Assembly (NCBI RefSeq): GCF_021347895.1
Contig: NC_067117.1
Span: forward strand, 36,090,067 to 36,154,066
Origin: Acanthochromis polyacanthus
Taxonomy: Eukaryota > Chordata > Actinopteri > Pomacentridae
Length of the DNA stretch: 64,000 bases
Direction of reading: 5' to 3'
Shown here in pieces: positions 13,001 to 25,159 of the stretch. The notes beneath the pieces are model-generated. The model saw only the letters and a list, made by a program, of their open reading frames with translations, had not been told where the DNA came from and ran no database searches. The position numbers and the translations under genes were made by a program. Numbering within the stretch: position 1 is the first letter of the stretch; each line of letters begins with the position of its first letter.

Positions 13001-15518
13001 CTAATTTATGATGTGAACCGCACACCTGCACATGTCACCATTGCCATAAAAAAATGAGCAACAGCAGTAATCCACAGATCCACATCACTTTCCCCAAAGC
13101 AGCAGACTTTCTTTAGAGCAATAGTCATATTGAGCGAGGAGAAGCTCGACGCAAAGATGAAGCTCCTTCCTTTATCCTTGTTCTCGGAACAATGACCTCC
13201 TTAGTTGGTCCAAGTTTCCCATGAGAAACAATAACAAGGAAGAAAAAGATCTCCCTCACATGGCAAACAGTCACGCCTGGCTGTACACACTCCTTTAACT
13301 CCAGACTCAAACAACACCAGCGAAGCACTCGCTCAACATAGTGGTCAACATTAGATTGATGATTTCAAATCGTATCTATGACCTTTTCTTTTTCAACTCA
13401 GACTGAATCATCTAAGACAAACAAGCCTAGACTCTGTGGTTGTTTTAATCACTACTCATTAACTTTAATTGAAACACTTTATTGACTTCTGTCACACAAC
13501 TGCTCAGTGACAATGATGGACTGGCCTGCGAGTTTATTTTAAGCAATTGCATTGGTCTCTAACTTTTACTGCTTTACACTCCATTTTGTACTTTTTCCCC
13601 AATAAAAATATGCACAAATTGCTCTTTCGTCTATTTGTTTCAGGTATTTGTAGAAACAAATAAATAAGAAAATAAAAATCATATGCAATGTATGGAAATA
13701 ATACAAACTCTGCTTCAAATAATCATCTTCTTTATGCTAATTGAGACCAAGCATGTAGAAAAAATATGGTTCCCAGGGTGGACGCCTGCATGGAGGCAGT
13801 TCTTTTTGGTTCTGTGTCAAAGGCTGACTTTGCTGAGTAAATGGAGCAATCTCTAATGCTCCTGAAATGAATATCAGCGTCTTGACCAAACTCATTTAGA
13901 AATCAGTCAGGGTCTTAATCCCTCTCTCCAGGGGTGTGTGTTTGTGTCTTTTTCTTGTGCCCCCTCTTCCTTTTGGAAGAAGGTAATATGGCTAAATTTG
14001 CTTTGCTAATGGGCTTAGTGCAAGCTGTTACAGAGCACAGTTGACACGCAGCAGCAGGCTGGGATGCCAGTGGCTTTTAATCTGACTCCTGATGGAGTGA
14101 AAGGGAGGTTGGGTTATAGTTTAGGAAAAGTTTAGAGATAAAAGGAGGAATGGGGAGAAGGTTTTACAATGGGGGGTTGAGGACCAAAAAGACGATTCTT
14201 GTTGTGGGTGCAGGGGGACAATTTCATTTAACTTTAAGCCAGTTTAGTAACAGTGAAAATATGTGGAAAAATGCAAAGACACATGTAAAGGGTTTTGTTT
14301 GCAAATCTGAATTCAAATATTTCAGAACGTAGTGCCAATTGTAAAAGTCTAAATTAACAGGTCAGTCAACATATTGAGGAAAAAGTACAAGAGAATGCAG
14401 ATGCAAAAACATCAACCATCATCAGCATGACATGACTGGAATGTTTAATTTTGTCACATTTATCGTATGGAGTAAATCATCCAAGTCATGCCACCAGCCA
14501 CCTTCATTCATTTCAAACTTACGCTAACACTTGGTTTGGGCCTGACAGCTGGAGTTGATCATTTTGCAAATTTTATGAGACTTTAATTGTTTGTCTTTTC
14601 ACAAATTAAGCCATAACTCTCCTTGAACATGTGCTCTGTGGGAGCACACATCCTTTACTGTGTCATCAGTCGCCAGCTCTGATAACCTCATGTGTGACAG
14701 CAGTGTGTCTTCCCATATGCCAGCTGTGACAGGTAACCATTATAAGCGCCATATGTGCAATTACCCTTGTGCTACAGAGTGTACGTCTATAAATGAGCAC
14801 TTTTAATGGTAATCTCCTGTTAAAAAGACTGTCGCTCATATGAGTCTAGTCTTCATAAAATAGGCATTTTGGTTGTTTTAAAACGTGGCTTTGGGGAGAT
14901 CTTGAGCATGCTCTTCTCCACATTATCTAACTTCTATTTGATTAAAATCTCCAGCTGACAGTGGAGACAGAGGGCTGCAGAGACGGCACCTTGAAAGCTG
15001 AGGCAGACGACAGAACTACTTCAGGTCTTAATACAAGTCACCCACCCCCAGGACATGGACCATTCTGGGCCACTGACCCACAAATAAGAGACTCAGTCAA
15101 ATCCATTTTGCCCCATGCCCGTCATCGCTGTGTGTGTTTCAACTCTCTTGAGGGTCATTTCCCCAGCATCCCCGTGAGACTCAGAGGTTCTTATAGAGCA
15201 TCAAGCAGCACAGTTGTACCACTGCAGCCACTGATGGAGCATCTTTCATAACTACAAGAGTTGCTTGTTTAGCAGACAGAGATTTGCATGAGAGGAATTA
15301 ATGGTAAAGGTATTATTGTAATTATGACTGACTTATCAAATAATTTTAACTAAGATACTTGAATGTTGCAAAGATTTGTCAGAAAACTTTTTTGACTTTG
15401 CACTGTTTGGAATAATTTAAAATACCTTTTCCAATATTTTGCACTATTTTTATAAGTTTCAGTTAATGTGCAGATCACTGGTTAGAAGTTGAATGTCTCT
15501 TCTCTCCTTTATCTTCAG
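10033..15518. other. Non-coding stretch upstream of SPDEF (possible first intron)
   Basis: No exon supported. Short frames at 12557-12745, 13125-13328, 14150-14332 and 14961-15251 have no recognisable domain. The last lies in a GC-richer patch near the gene and could be part of an alternative untranslated exon. Confidence 0.35.
11690..11880. repeat. Degenerate dispersed repeat (TTGAGATAT / CCAAGTGAACGTTTG family)
   Basis: Blocks CTTGAGATATGG, TCATCTTTGTGTCCAAGTG and GTACCAAATTCAATTAAATT match a common fish interspersed repeat I know by pattern. Highly diverged. Confidence 0.35.
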
Positions 15519-15527
15519 GTATCCGTT

Positions 15528-15963
15528 ATGTCAAACCCAGTGGGCAGTTTATCAGGAGAAACAGTGTATGGATCCCGAATTGGGATGACAGAGGATTTCC
15601 TGGAACGAAACCGGTGCTCTGCAGAACCCTGGGACATGGGGGATACCAAGCTGAGTGTGGAAACCTCGGAACGTGGAGTGCCAGGCCTCTACCTCTCCTG
15701 CTTTGACATGCTTCTCACTGAAGATGCTACGTGGTTGGTGAAGGTTTCAGAAGCTTCTTCAACGCTGTCTGTACCCCCGACTCGCATGGAGCCTCAAGAG
15801 GAACCAGAGCAGTGTCCGGTCATCGACAGCCAGGAACAAGGACTCTCTCCTGGGCTGGAGGGGCAGGAGGAGGAGCAGTCTCTGGAGCAAGTGCAAAGCA
15901 TGGTTGTGGGAGAAGTGCTGAAGGACATTGAAACAGCTTGCAAACTGCTCAACATCACCCCAG
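15528..15963 (+). CDS. spdef: SPDEF coding exon 1 (residues 1-145)
   Basis: The acceptor TTATCTTCAG ends at 15518 and the donor G|GTAGGT follows 15963 (phase 1). It encodes the acidic N-terminal half, with EEPEQCPVIDSQ and the conserved SMVVGEVLKDIETACKLLN helix. The stretch to residue 60 is poorly conserved in the family. Confidence 0.93.
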
Positions 15964-18900
15964 GTAGGTTGCTTTTCCACCACACCTGCCATTACACTTT
16001 GTCATCCTCAGGAGTGGTGTTATAGTACTGAGGCATATAACTGACAATGAAACTAAACTTACAAGCAAACAAGGCATTTTTCATGACCAAAAATCCCAAA
16101 GTGTTGCTCAGTATTTGCAAATAAAGGCTTATTGATTCAAAGATACTTACCGTAAGCTACTGGGTCTTACTCCCAAAATCAACATATATTTGAGTGAATA
16201 GCGCAGGCAAGATGACAGATCATCTGAATCATATCCTTACTGATGCAAAGTTGTGTTTGCCTGCTCCAGGATCTGTTTAATCCTGACCTTTACATGAGTT
16301 CTTCTGGTCTGTGACAGTGATGGGTCTTTCCTGCCAGCAGACGTGTACACAGTCTTAAGGGCGAGGTCTCGCTATGCTCATAAAACAAACAGAGAAAGCG
16401 TTTTTTTAAAATGCATTATACAGCTTCTGGCTGTCATAAACCAATACGATCCCCAGTCATCTGTTCTACCGATTAGAACTGTAGTGGCATAAAAGAATGA
16501 TTGCCTTGTAGTTTCAGTTGATTTATTCTGTTTAAATTGATGAAGAAAATAAACACAGTGCAAAGCTGAAAAAATAGAAATTTAACTGACTTGACTTCAT
16601 ATGACTTTATCTCACAAAAAACAATTTGCTGTGGTGGCAGCTGGAGGTTTTCTCACTATTTTCATACCTCTATCTGCCTTTAGACCCCATAGAATGGAAC
16701 ACAGGGAATGTCCAGAAATGGTTGCTGTGGACTGAACATCTGTACAGGTTGCCTCATGCAGGAAAGGCCTTCCAGGATCTAACAGGAAAAGATCTATGTG
16801 CCATGAGTGAGGAGGAATTTCGGCAGCGCTCCCCCCAGTGTGGAGACACGCTGCACGCACACCTGGACATATGGAAGTCAGGTACGTGCGTCATGTTTAT
16901 TCAACAAATTCATTGTTGCCTGCTGCACCTCCTCTGATAAGTTTATGATCTGATGTTTGGCTGCTGTGAACTTTGTGAGTGTGTGCATACTGTGGTATTT
17001 ATGTAAAGTTTGGGAAGGATTAAAAATTGAATTGAATTTGAATGTCTGTTTTATTTTTATTCTCCAGCTGCCTGGATGAAAGAGAGGTGTTCAGTTGGAG
17101 ATCCTAAAACGACAGGTAGGATTGTTTTCAATGCAAAAACCCCTGCAATTTAAAGATATTAACTACTCACAATAATTGTTGCAAAAATGTATGTGCAATT
17201 TTTACACAGTTTTGTCCCGTAAAAACACTATTAAAATTTAATTTCTAGAAACTTCTGCTGAATAGTGGTCAGAAACTCGTGCTGTACTGTACTTGTACAT
17301 CAAGCTTTTATATTGTCTATTTTCTGTGGCCTTAAGGACCTCTGTAATGTTTTGGATCTCAGGGTGCATATCATGGACTCACTACATACTGACATGAAGG
17401 ACCACATGTTTTTGTTTTGTTGTGCAGGCAGCGATGAGTTGTGGTCTGAGGCAGATTCATCTTGTTCCGGTCAGCCCATTCATCTGTGGCAGTTCCTCAG
17501 AGAGCTTCTGCTCAAACCTCACAACTACGGACGCTGCATCCGCTGGCTCAATAAAGAGAAAGGTAATTTTGCTCTTTAAAAAAAAGCAAAAAAAAAAAAG
17601 CAATACATTGTAGGTATTTAGCCATCCAACTGTGCTGTTAAACTCTATTTTGGGGGGAAATTTATTGCTCCTTAGTTTTCAGAAGACAAATATTTTGATG
17701 AAATGATAATTTATTTTGCCATTTTATTCAAACTTTTGTCATCTCTTACCCTTCCGTTTTTCCACAATTTTTTTTCTTCACATTTCGTCCACATTAAGAG
17801 AACAAACTTAATTTTTACATCTAAAATTTAAGTGAATTCATCATTAGACAGTGACTGCTTCTTCACGTGCTTCTACACGTCAACTTAACTGCTCTTTCCC
17901 TTCAGCTGATGTGTAACATCTTGTTAGTGCTTGTATGTCAGCTGATACTTACAATGCTGCCATTGTTTCAGCTGACACTTTGACTCCTTTGGTGATGCAG
18001 TTTATTTTACCCTCAACTCACAGTTTAACTACTTTTAATGTTTACACTTCAACTGACATTTAAACTCCGTAAGAGCTGCTATTAGAAGTCACATGCAACA
18101 AATTATTATTCATCCATTTCATTTTCTATGCATCACTTAATCCTCTTTGGGTCATGGGGTGGCTAGAGTCTATCCTAGCTGAGTTAGAGTGAAGACAGTG
18201 GACAGCACTACATATACAGACAGACAAGCACACTCACATTCACATCTATTGACATTTTAGAATTATCAGCATGTTTTGGACTCTGAGAGGAAGCTAGAGT
18301 ACCCTGAGAAAACCCATGCATGCACAGGGAGAACATGCAAACTCCATGCAGACACTCCATGCATCCCAGGCCCAGGCCGTGATGCAAACCGGGGATCTTT
18401 TAGCTGCAAAGCGATCGTGCTAACCACTGATCACTGTGCAATTCCAAGAATTATTATTTTAAAATATTTGACTGTAGCTTCAAATAGAATTATTTGAAAC
18501 AGGGGAAACACTGATACAATTTAAAAAGGGAAACTGGTACAACAGTACAATTATAAAGGGCATATTTTGAAGCAAAAAAAAAAAAAAACAAACAGATATT
18601 TTAAAATCATTTTGTCTCTCTAACTTATGAAATTACTTCTTGGCTTGCTGGTTTCAACAAGAAGCTAAACAAATCAAAGAACACAGACATAAGTGGAGGA
18701 CAACTTTCTATATTTCTCTTTAAATGAACATATATTAAAGCAGTCACACTCTGTTTTGCACGTTTTCTGGCATGTTGTTAAAAATGTCAAACCTCTTGTG
18801 ATTCCCACCAGGTATCTTTAAAATCGAAGACTCAGCTCATGTTGCGAGACTGTGGGGACTCAGAAAGAATCGACCTGCTATGAACTATGACAAGCTGAGC

Positions 18901-18990
18901 CGCTCCATACGCCAATACTACAAGAAAGGCATCATCCGTAAGCCTGACGTGTCTCAGAGACTGGTCTATCAGTTTGTTCACCCAGTATGA
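15528..18990 (+). CDS. spdef: SPDEF: ETS transcription factor with Pointed/SAM domain (331 aa, five coding exons)
   Basis: Nuclear sequence-specific transcription factor of epithelial secretory differentiation. Coding exons are 15528-15963, 16684-16881, 17068-17115, 17428-17562 and 18812-18990. All introns are GT-AG, and the 996 nt sum keeps one frame to a TGA. The Pointed domain is about residues 146-211 (DPIEWNTGNVQKWLLWTEH; LHAHLDIWKS). The ETS domain is about 245-329 (IHLWQFLRELLLKP, then the recognition helix LSRSIRQYYKKGII, ending LVYQFVHPV). The LSRSIRQYYKKG variant and the SLEQVQSMVVGEVLKDIETA block before the Pointed domain are specific to SPDEF among ETS factors. Human SPDEF is 335 aa by memory. 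The ATG at 15528 lies 9 nt after the acceptor. The convergent neighbour is PACSIN1, as in human. Confidence 0.96.
16684..16881 (+). CDS. spdef: SPDEF coding exon 2 (Pointed domain)
   Basis: Begins after CTGCCTTTAG and ends before GTACGT (phase 1 to phase 1). This one exon holds essentially the whole SAM/Pointed fold, residues 146-211. Confidence 0.95.
17068..17115 (+). CDS. spdef: SPDEF coding exon 3 (48-nt linker exon)
   Basis: Begins after TCTCCAG and ends before GTAGG. It encodes AAWMKERCSVGDPKTT, the start of the linker between the Pointed and ETS domains. It is too short to be found as an open frame and was recovered from splice sites, phase and the AAWMKER match. Confidence 0.93.
17428..17562 (+). 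CDS. spdef: SPDEF coding exon 4 (start of ETS domain)
   Basis: Begins after TTGTGCAG and ends before GTAATT. It encodes residues 228-272 with SSCSGQPIHLWQFLRELLLK. GRCIRWLNKEK has Cys where human SPDEF, as I recall it, has Phe. Confidence 0.95.
18110..18442 (-). repeat. tRNA-headed SINE-like repeat, copy b, in SPDEF intron 4
   Basis: Same blocks as copy d at 32800: tail side CACTCACATTCACATCTA, core GGGAGAACATGCAAACTCC, head side CTGCAAAGCGATCGTGC and TAACCACTGATCACTG. The element's own head points to the - strand. Heavily diverged but nearly full length. Confidence 0.7.
18812..18990 (+). CDS. spdef: SPDEF coding exon 5 (DNA-recognition half of ETS domain, stop)
   Basis: Begins after ATTCCCACCAG. 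It encodes residues 273-331 starting GIFKIEDSAHVARLWG, then RKNRPAMNYDKLSRSIRQYY and the C-terminal VYQFVHPV before TGA at 18988-18990. The protein ends with the ETS domain, as usual for SPDEF. Confidence 0.96.
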
Positions 18991-20450
18991 GGCTGCAGCA
19001 GGAAGGGAGGCCAAAGGGGAGGAGATAAAAACCTACAACATTAAAAGGACGCACTATCTCATGATGCACTTGGAACACCCAAGCCCAAGATGAAAATTGA
19101 CATGCAACATGTGCACTGACCATCCCCAATAGTACACACTTTCAGTGCCAACACTGAAGCAACAGCTGGCAGCTGCTCCATGAAGGCTTATCTGTGCAGA
19201 AAGCGGAGAGGAAGCGATATAACAGTGTGGCTGTTGAGGCGTTTTCTTGCTGCACAATGAAACAAACACTAATTATAACAACAAAAACTGAAAACAATAA
19301 ATGAACTGCCTTGTCATTTGCATGATCTGCCTGTTTGTTTTTCCACAACGTGATTCCCAGTTATCATTATATTACATCGAAGAGTTACAACTGACTGCTC
19401 TTAAGCTTCAGGAAAACGCCTCTCGTCTACAGCTACACTTGCTTTGTCTTTTCATTTTGCTCAGCCTCACTGACAGTTTAAAATGTGGTTAGTTGTTTTT
19501 TCTGAACCCAGTCAACCACAGGGCAGGGCTGTCTCTCCATATCTCACCTAGACGATACAAAGGAGCAGATTTCAGTAGTTGATGAATTTGGATCCTAGAG
19601 TGGAATCCTCAACCCTCCACTGCCACTTGTATGTGTTTTTGTTTCCTAAGATGTAACTTGGTTAAGAGTGACGCATTCCGCAATATCATAGCACTGCTGT
19701 GAAGTGTTTGCTTTGTCTTGCCAGCTCTAGTTGATACAGCTGTAGATTGCATTTTATTTTATAAGACCTAAAGTGTTCAAAACAAAGTAGATAGAAGAGA
19801 CTTGAAATGAAAAATCATTTTATGTTCATGGTCCCTGGAAGATTAATCCTGATGAGTTTTTTATATTTTTCCTTTTACGACTATCCTGAAGTTGATATAT
19901 TTTCAGTGAATGCTTCAACAGTGGTGAGCGACACATTCTTGTTTCACTCAGGCAGAACTGTAAAAGCTATCCTGATCACTTCAATTTTTAAGTTGCACAA
20001 TCATTAAGAGAGAACTTAAATTAGTCTGATTCATAAACAAATATATACAAAACTCATGATATTTCCATCAAGCTCAGCTGTACTTTGTGTTTTGTACTAA
20101 TTAAAAAGTATTAACATCATAAAACACTAAATGAACTGTTGACCTTGTGGAAAATTATCTGCTTAATATGAACAAGTTAGCAGCGCTGTGCTTGGCTTCA
20201 CACACAACTCCATTATTACACAAAGAAACTTGATTAAAGGATATTTTACTGTTCCATAGTCAAATATGTTGTCCAGATCTGTTCATATGAGTTTTTATTA
20301 TTATTTTTTAAGTACATATTTAATTTTTAATGCTTTGGGTGTCTATATTTCACACCAGTTTGCCTCTTGCAACACTGCTTACTAATTTCATCTGTCTAAA
20401 TAAAAATCTGAGTACGGACACATTAACCAATAAACTTTGCATTTGGACTG
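18991..20450 (+). other. SPDEF 3' UTR and flank with candidate poly(A) signals
   Basis: The first AATAAA after the stop is at 19296-19301, giving a 3' UTR near 320 nt. Others are at 20399-20404 and 20429-20434, allowing a longer 3' UTR of about 1.45 kb. The sequence cannot decide which is used. Confidence 0.45.
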
Positions 20451-21372
20451 TATCTGTGTGCTGTCTCTAAATCATAAAAAGTTTGCAGTGCATTTAAAAC
20501 GAGCTATATGCCCTTTGAAAAGTTACTGGAAGGCTCAGCAACCATTACATAATGACTTAATACTGTGTGTTCTTTTCTAAATTCAGGTCTTTATTGATGT
20601 TTCATGTTTTCCCATCACTAAGTGTTCTGTCTTTTAAATAGTCCAACAGGTTTTAAAATGTGTCATAATTGGTTTCGCTCTATGTCAAGTCAGATGGTGA
20701 AGATGTGTCAAGACAAGGTGGCCTTAAGCAATCTGGAGCAAATTCAGATAAAGGAGCTTCAGTTTTTTATTTTTTTATTTTTGCCCCTAATGGCCATGTA
20801 CCGTACAGGCTTCAAATGTCGCTGACAGAATCCTGCATCAAAAGGATCAAGTGGCGTTAAGATGTCAGTCTTTAGGTGAAAGGATATGATACGATATTTC
20901 AGTCGTCAGCACCAACATGAAATGATAATACAGTGGCAAAGATGTGAAGACTAAGGGGATGACAGTACTTACAGGCATGCAGGGTCCAAAGACTGTAGGA
21001 AGCCGCAGCACTGCCCAAAGCAATTTAATTCACCATATCCAGCTTTCTGAAAAAGACCAACACACAGACTTACAAACTACAGATATTATTATTGTCTTTT
21101 CCCCTGACTTGTCTTATCCTTAATTGCAGCTGAATGAATTCCCCGTGTCCCAAAGTTTCCTGTGAAAACAGCTGTACAAAGTGAAGTTTTGCAAAACTTC
21201 AGAGGATACTTACTTCTACTATTTTCAGAATAAATCTTAACAAATGACATATCCAGAATGAAATGTTTTAACTTACATTTTGAAGGGCTTTGATTTTTTG
21301 CTTAAGAAAGTAAAAAGGTTAAATTTGCAAAGTAGGGTAATTAGTTGGTCAGGTGTCAAAGGATAAAATATA
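20451..21372. other. Intergenic stretch, nothing recognised
   Basis: No coding or repeat signal that I can name. Confidence 0.4.
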
Positions 21373-21738
21373 CACTAGTGTTCAAAAGTTTGGGGTCACA
21401 TAGACATGTCCATATATTTGAAACAAAAGCAGTATTGTTCAAAGAAGACAACATTAAATTAATCAGAAATATAGCCTAGACATTGTTAATGTGTTAAATG
21501 ACTATTCTAGCTGGAAATGGCTGATTTTTAATGGAATATCTCCATAGGGGTACAGAGGAACATTTCCAGCAACCATCACTCCTGTGTTCTAATGCTACAT
21601 TGTGTTAGCTAATGGTGTTGAAAGGTTCATTGATGATTAAATAACCCTTGCACAATTATGTTAGCACATTAATAAAGTGTGAGTTTTCATGGAAGACATG
21701 AAATTGTCTCGGTGACCGCAAGCTTTTGAATGATAGTG
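21373..21738 (+). mobile_element. Tc1/mariner-type MITE, copy 1
   Basis: Ends are imperfect inverted repeats: CACTAGTGTTCAAAAGTTTG at the left and CTTTTGAATGATAGTG at the right, flanked by TA on both sides. It has no coding capacity. The internal blocks TTCCAGCAACCATCACTCC and GTTAGCTAATGGTGTTGAAA recur in opposite orientation at 25619-25973. Solo ends of the same family appear at 46619 and 59550. Confidence 0.85.
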
Positions 21739-22049
21739 TATAAATACAACACCACTTAACCATACTTCACAAAGTAAACTCCAGTTTATTTCCACTGTAG
21801 ACTTCCTCTACGAGTCATGTGCAGTCTGTAAAAGAAACGAAACCCTAACAAATTCTAAAATATCAGCAGATAATCACAAATTTCATTACTAATTTTGATG
21901 TCTGTTAGAAGAACTGGGACTGATTTGTGGGAATCTCACTCCTGATCTGACAAAATGAAACATGTTTTGAAATGGTTGGTGACTAATGACCTCTAGTGGC
22001 AGCATCTGTTATTAGCTTTAAAATAAAACCCAGCATTGCCTCAGTTATC

Positions 22050-22195
22050 CATCCATCACTGATTTATCTCAGCATGTTTTTGGACTGTGGGAGGAAGCCC
22101 AAAAACCAGAAAAAGGAGAAAATCCACACAGGCAAAGGGAGAATATGCAAACTCCACACAGAAAAATCCCACTGTGCAGAAGAATGCCACAGTTA
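22050..22195 (-). repeat. tRNA-headed SINE-like repeat, copy c (partial)
   Basis: Carries GCATGTTTTTGGACTGTGGG and GCAAACTCCACACAGAAA, the same core as copies b and d. The head with the tRNA-like boxes is missing. Confidence 0.65.
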
Positions 22196-23192
22196 GTCGT
22201 TATCAAATCTTGCTTTTCAACATTTTTAGCTTTGAAGCCTTTGATTCATACTGACCCTTTTGTGGGGGGCTGACCTGAAGTATCCAGTTGGGTTGATACC
22301 TGATAACTGTGACGACTGTAGCATGTCATTCTACATAATTTCATACACATCAAACTATTCAGTGACTGTTTGTGACCACCTTAGAGACCACTTCTATTAG
22401 ATTAAGAATGCTCCATCACTGAATAAAGGTGATCACTCAGAACCCTTTGTAGTGATTTGCAATGACTCTTCCTCCTAGAGGAGAACATGGACAAATCATG
22501 TCAACAAAATGGTGAAGGATGACTCATCTGACCATATCACTTTTCTGTAGAACATTATCTTTTGCACCACTGAACTCTAAAATGTCCATTCACCTTTGTA
22601 ATGAGGAATTCATGCACTGCAACCCCACTACAAAACCATTCTTTGTCTAATGGTTGACAAACTCTTCTTGCTGACAGTCTGATCATGTCTTACAGTGACA
22701 TTCTCAGCAACCTGAAAAAGAGTTGTTCCTCGATTTTTTTTCCCATGTTGCTCTAATGTGCGAGCATCATCAAATGTGTGTACAATTTCAGATCCTATTG
22801 AAGGATGACTCTCTCATAGGTTTAAATGCAACTGCCACTTAAACACTTGCCAGTTGAGCAATCTTTGTCTTAATGTCTTAACGCCTTTTCAGAGTCACAT
22901 TGGTATCTTCTTCCTGCTACTCTTGTACATGATTGGATGTTAATGCTTAATTATACCATATAATACACAACATTTTAAACATCTTCATTTGTTGCATTTC
23001 CCCATTGTTTTATTCATTTTTTAAAATTCAAGTTGTCCCCCACCTGTTTAAAAACGTAGCTCAGACCAGTAAAATTCTCATGCATCAAGATAACTAAATT
23101 AATACCAGGATAATGTAATCAGTTTGATGGGTCATTTTTCTCAAGGAAAACCTCTAGAGATATTTACTACTAGTTAGTTTAACATAGTACTC
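22196..23192. other. Intergenic; part may be an old DNA transposon
   Basis: No coding frame. 22490-22720 contains AAGGATGACTCATCTGACC and similar strings that I associate with decayed fish transposons, but I cannot place the family. Confidence 0.25.
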
Positions 23193-23336
23193 GGAATGGT
23201 TAAATGGTTTTAGTTGAATGTACTACTAGGAATGGTTAAATGGTTTTAGTTGAATGTACTACTGGTTAAATGGTTTTAGTTGAATGTACTACTGGTTAAA
23301 TGGTTTTAGTTGAATGTACTACTGGTTAAATGGTTT
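23193..23336. repeat. Minisatellite, 30-bp unit, about 4.5 copies
   Basis: Unit GGTTAAATGGTTTTAGTTGA plus ATGTACTACT. The first copies carry an extra AGGAAT. Later copies are identical, indicating recent expansion. No spacers, so it is not CRISPR-like. Confidence 0.93.
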
Positions 23337-23444
23337 TCTGAAGCAAGTTAGTTTGTATTGTGTGCTCGCTGAACTACACAGTAATTTGGGAAATAGTTAT
23401 AACAGGCACTTCAACCAACTACAGGTTAAATTTTGTACCTAAAC

Positions 23445-23445
<1 letters not shown>

Positions 23446-23483
<38 letters not shown>
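23446..23483. repeat. (AAT)n microsatellite
   Basis: Twelve or so perfect AAT units. Confidence 0.95.
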
Positions 23484-24080
23484 GAGCAATATTTATTACT
23501 GTAACTGTCATGGGGATTATTTTTCTACATTTACTGCATTGCTAAAAATATCATTGCTCTGCTAAGTAACTAAGATTTTAAATACAGGATCTTTGAATAC
23601 TTCGCTCCATGCTAATTTTAACAAAGTTACACCGGTTAATGTGACTCGACACATCTTTATATTCTACTCCATGTTTTTAATCTCAACCCCAGACTCTCAT
23701 GTGTGTCTCAGTTTTCTGATGACATCTTTTATTTTTGCTTATGCAGATGAACAGGCACTACAGTTCGGAAATGACAGCACTATGCTAGAAAAAGAAAAGA
23801 GAGAGAGAGAGAGTAAGAGAGAAAGAGCGAGAGAAAGCCCTCCAGTTCTCAAAGTCTTCCATGACATTGCAGATAAATGTTTCCAGCAAGAGCAAGACAG
23901 AAAAGAAAGGAGCGTTTGAACATTTTTAAATACGATTTTCCGTCCTTTAGGAGGTTCACAGTGGATGCAGCACTTTTACAGTACACTTGTAAACAATCCA
24001 ATTCTGTTTCAGATACAGTCAAAGATACATTAAGACAGTTAAGATGCTGAAGTCTTTAAATTCATACTAAATTCAATCAG

Positions 24081-24332
24081 TCAAAGAGGGTCTGCGTGTC
24101 GAGTCAGTGTAAAGTGATCTGGATAAGCTGGAGTCAGATTCTGTGGAGGCGAGTCCTGTTTCGTGTCTTCAGAGGTGGTGGTTGAGAGTCTTTGGGGAGA
24201 AAGGCTGGTAGAAGTTTGGTAAGGCAATATACATTTCACCACAATGAATCCAGTGCTAACGAAAGTGACACTTTTTAAAAGAAGCATACCGAAGCATAAA
24301 CACTGCAACAAGAAACATTTCCCTCCCAGATC
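24081..24332 (-). CDS. Candidate terminal exon of an unknown single-pass membrane protein
   Basis: On -, the acceptor-like TTTATTTTCACAG precedes 24332. From there 83 codons run open to TGA. The translation starts DLGGKCFLLQ, has a hydrophobic span of about 24 residues (CFGMLLLKSVTFVSTGF, then IVVKCIL), and ends in a Ser/Thr/Pro-rich hydrophilic tail (SEDTKQDSPPQNLTP). A Lys inside the span recalls T-cell-receptor-like transmembrane segments, but that is only a resemblance. I found no upstream Ig-like exon before PACSIN1 and no AATAAA close downstream. It could be a chance ORF. Confidence 0.25.
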   Translation of the reverse strand, partial: DLGGKCFLLQCLCFGMLLLKSVTFVSTGFIVVKCILPYQTSTSLSPQRLSTTTSEDTKQDSPPQNLTPAYPDHFTLTRHADPL

Positions 24333-25159
24333 CTGTGAAAATAAATTTTGTTCTTGTAGCAGAAAAAGCAACCGTCTCATCAATATTTCAGAGACAGATC
24401 CTCTTTCTGCTTTTCTCATTGTAGCTGTCTCTGTCTGCACCAGTAAGAGAACACCTGCCTGCTTCAGACAAAAGAGCAGCATGTGCAGTTACCAGGAGTA
24501 ACCCACCAGTCTCATATAACACATACTGCACTGCCACATGCAGCCCTAATCTGTTTGTGTGAAGTTTGAGTTTGATCTTTAAAGCAGAAATACACCATTA
24601 TAATAGTGCACAGTGAAACAGATCATCACCCTGATAGCAGCTTTAATTCAATCAAGACTAAGTCATTAATTAATCAAGGCCATGTGCTGGATCAGTTCAG
24701 CTCAAAGCAGTAAACAGTGTGTGGGAGCATCAGCATGCAGAAAATCACAGAGAGAAGCTGAGAGCTGATAATGTCAAATCACTGACATTCACTCATATGA
24801 AACAAGCCTCATTATTTGCAGGAGAAATCAAATCAGTTAAAACGCTGGATGTGAAACAAAGCTCCTCGTACAAAACAGCTGCAGGCGTGTATTTCTAGGC
24901 AGGTTTTGTTCATGGCGTCTGCATTATTAACATGTGTAGAGAAGGAGAAACTAAATGGAAGATAAATGTTACAACAGGCACAGTGTTGTAGAGGGGTGGG
25001 ACAGAAGAGGTTAATGTAAACAGTCCTTTCAGTTTCTGCTAGAGTACGGATTTCCATTTCAAAGACGAGCTCGGCGGAGAGAGACTGTTTTATCTCATTT
25101 CAAAACGCTAATTCAGTGACATGCTATGGAGTGGAGCACAAAAAGAACTTGACACACAA

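Noticed and set aside
14961..15251. 96-codon + frame upstream of SPDEF
   Set aside because: No splice donor consistent with the SPDEF phase and no similarity to SPDEF; at most untranslated exon sequence.
15489..15527. Upstream extension of SPDEF exon 1 (13 extra residues)
   Set aside because: The extension begins with TTG and crosses the splice acceptor AG at 15517-15518; it is intron sequence. The first ATG in the exon is at 15528.
23193..23336. CRISPR-like direct repeats
   Set aside because: Units are contiguous without spacers, in a vertebrate genome; an ordinary minisatellite.
23593..23919. 108-codon + frame rich in Arg/Glu
   Set aside because: Its charge comes from a GAGA-rich tract. 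There is an AG before ATGAACAGGC, but the residues show no family resemblance and there is no partner exon.
24244..24501. 85-codon + frame
   Set aside because: Antisense shadow of the - strand exon candidate; basic composition without a domain.
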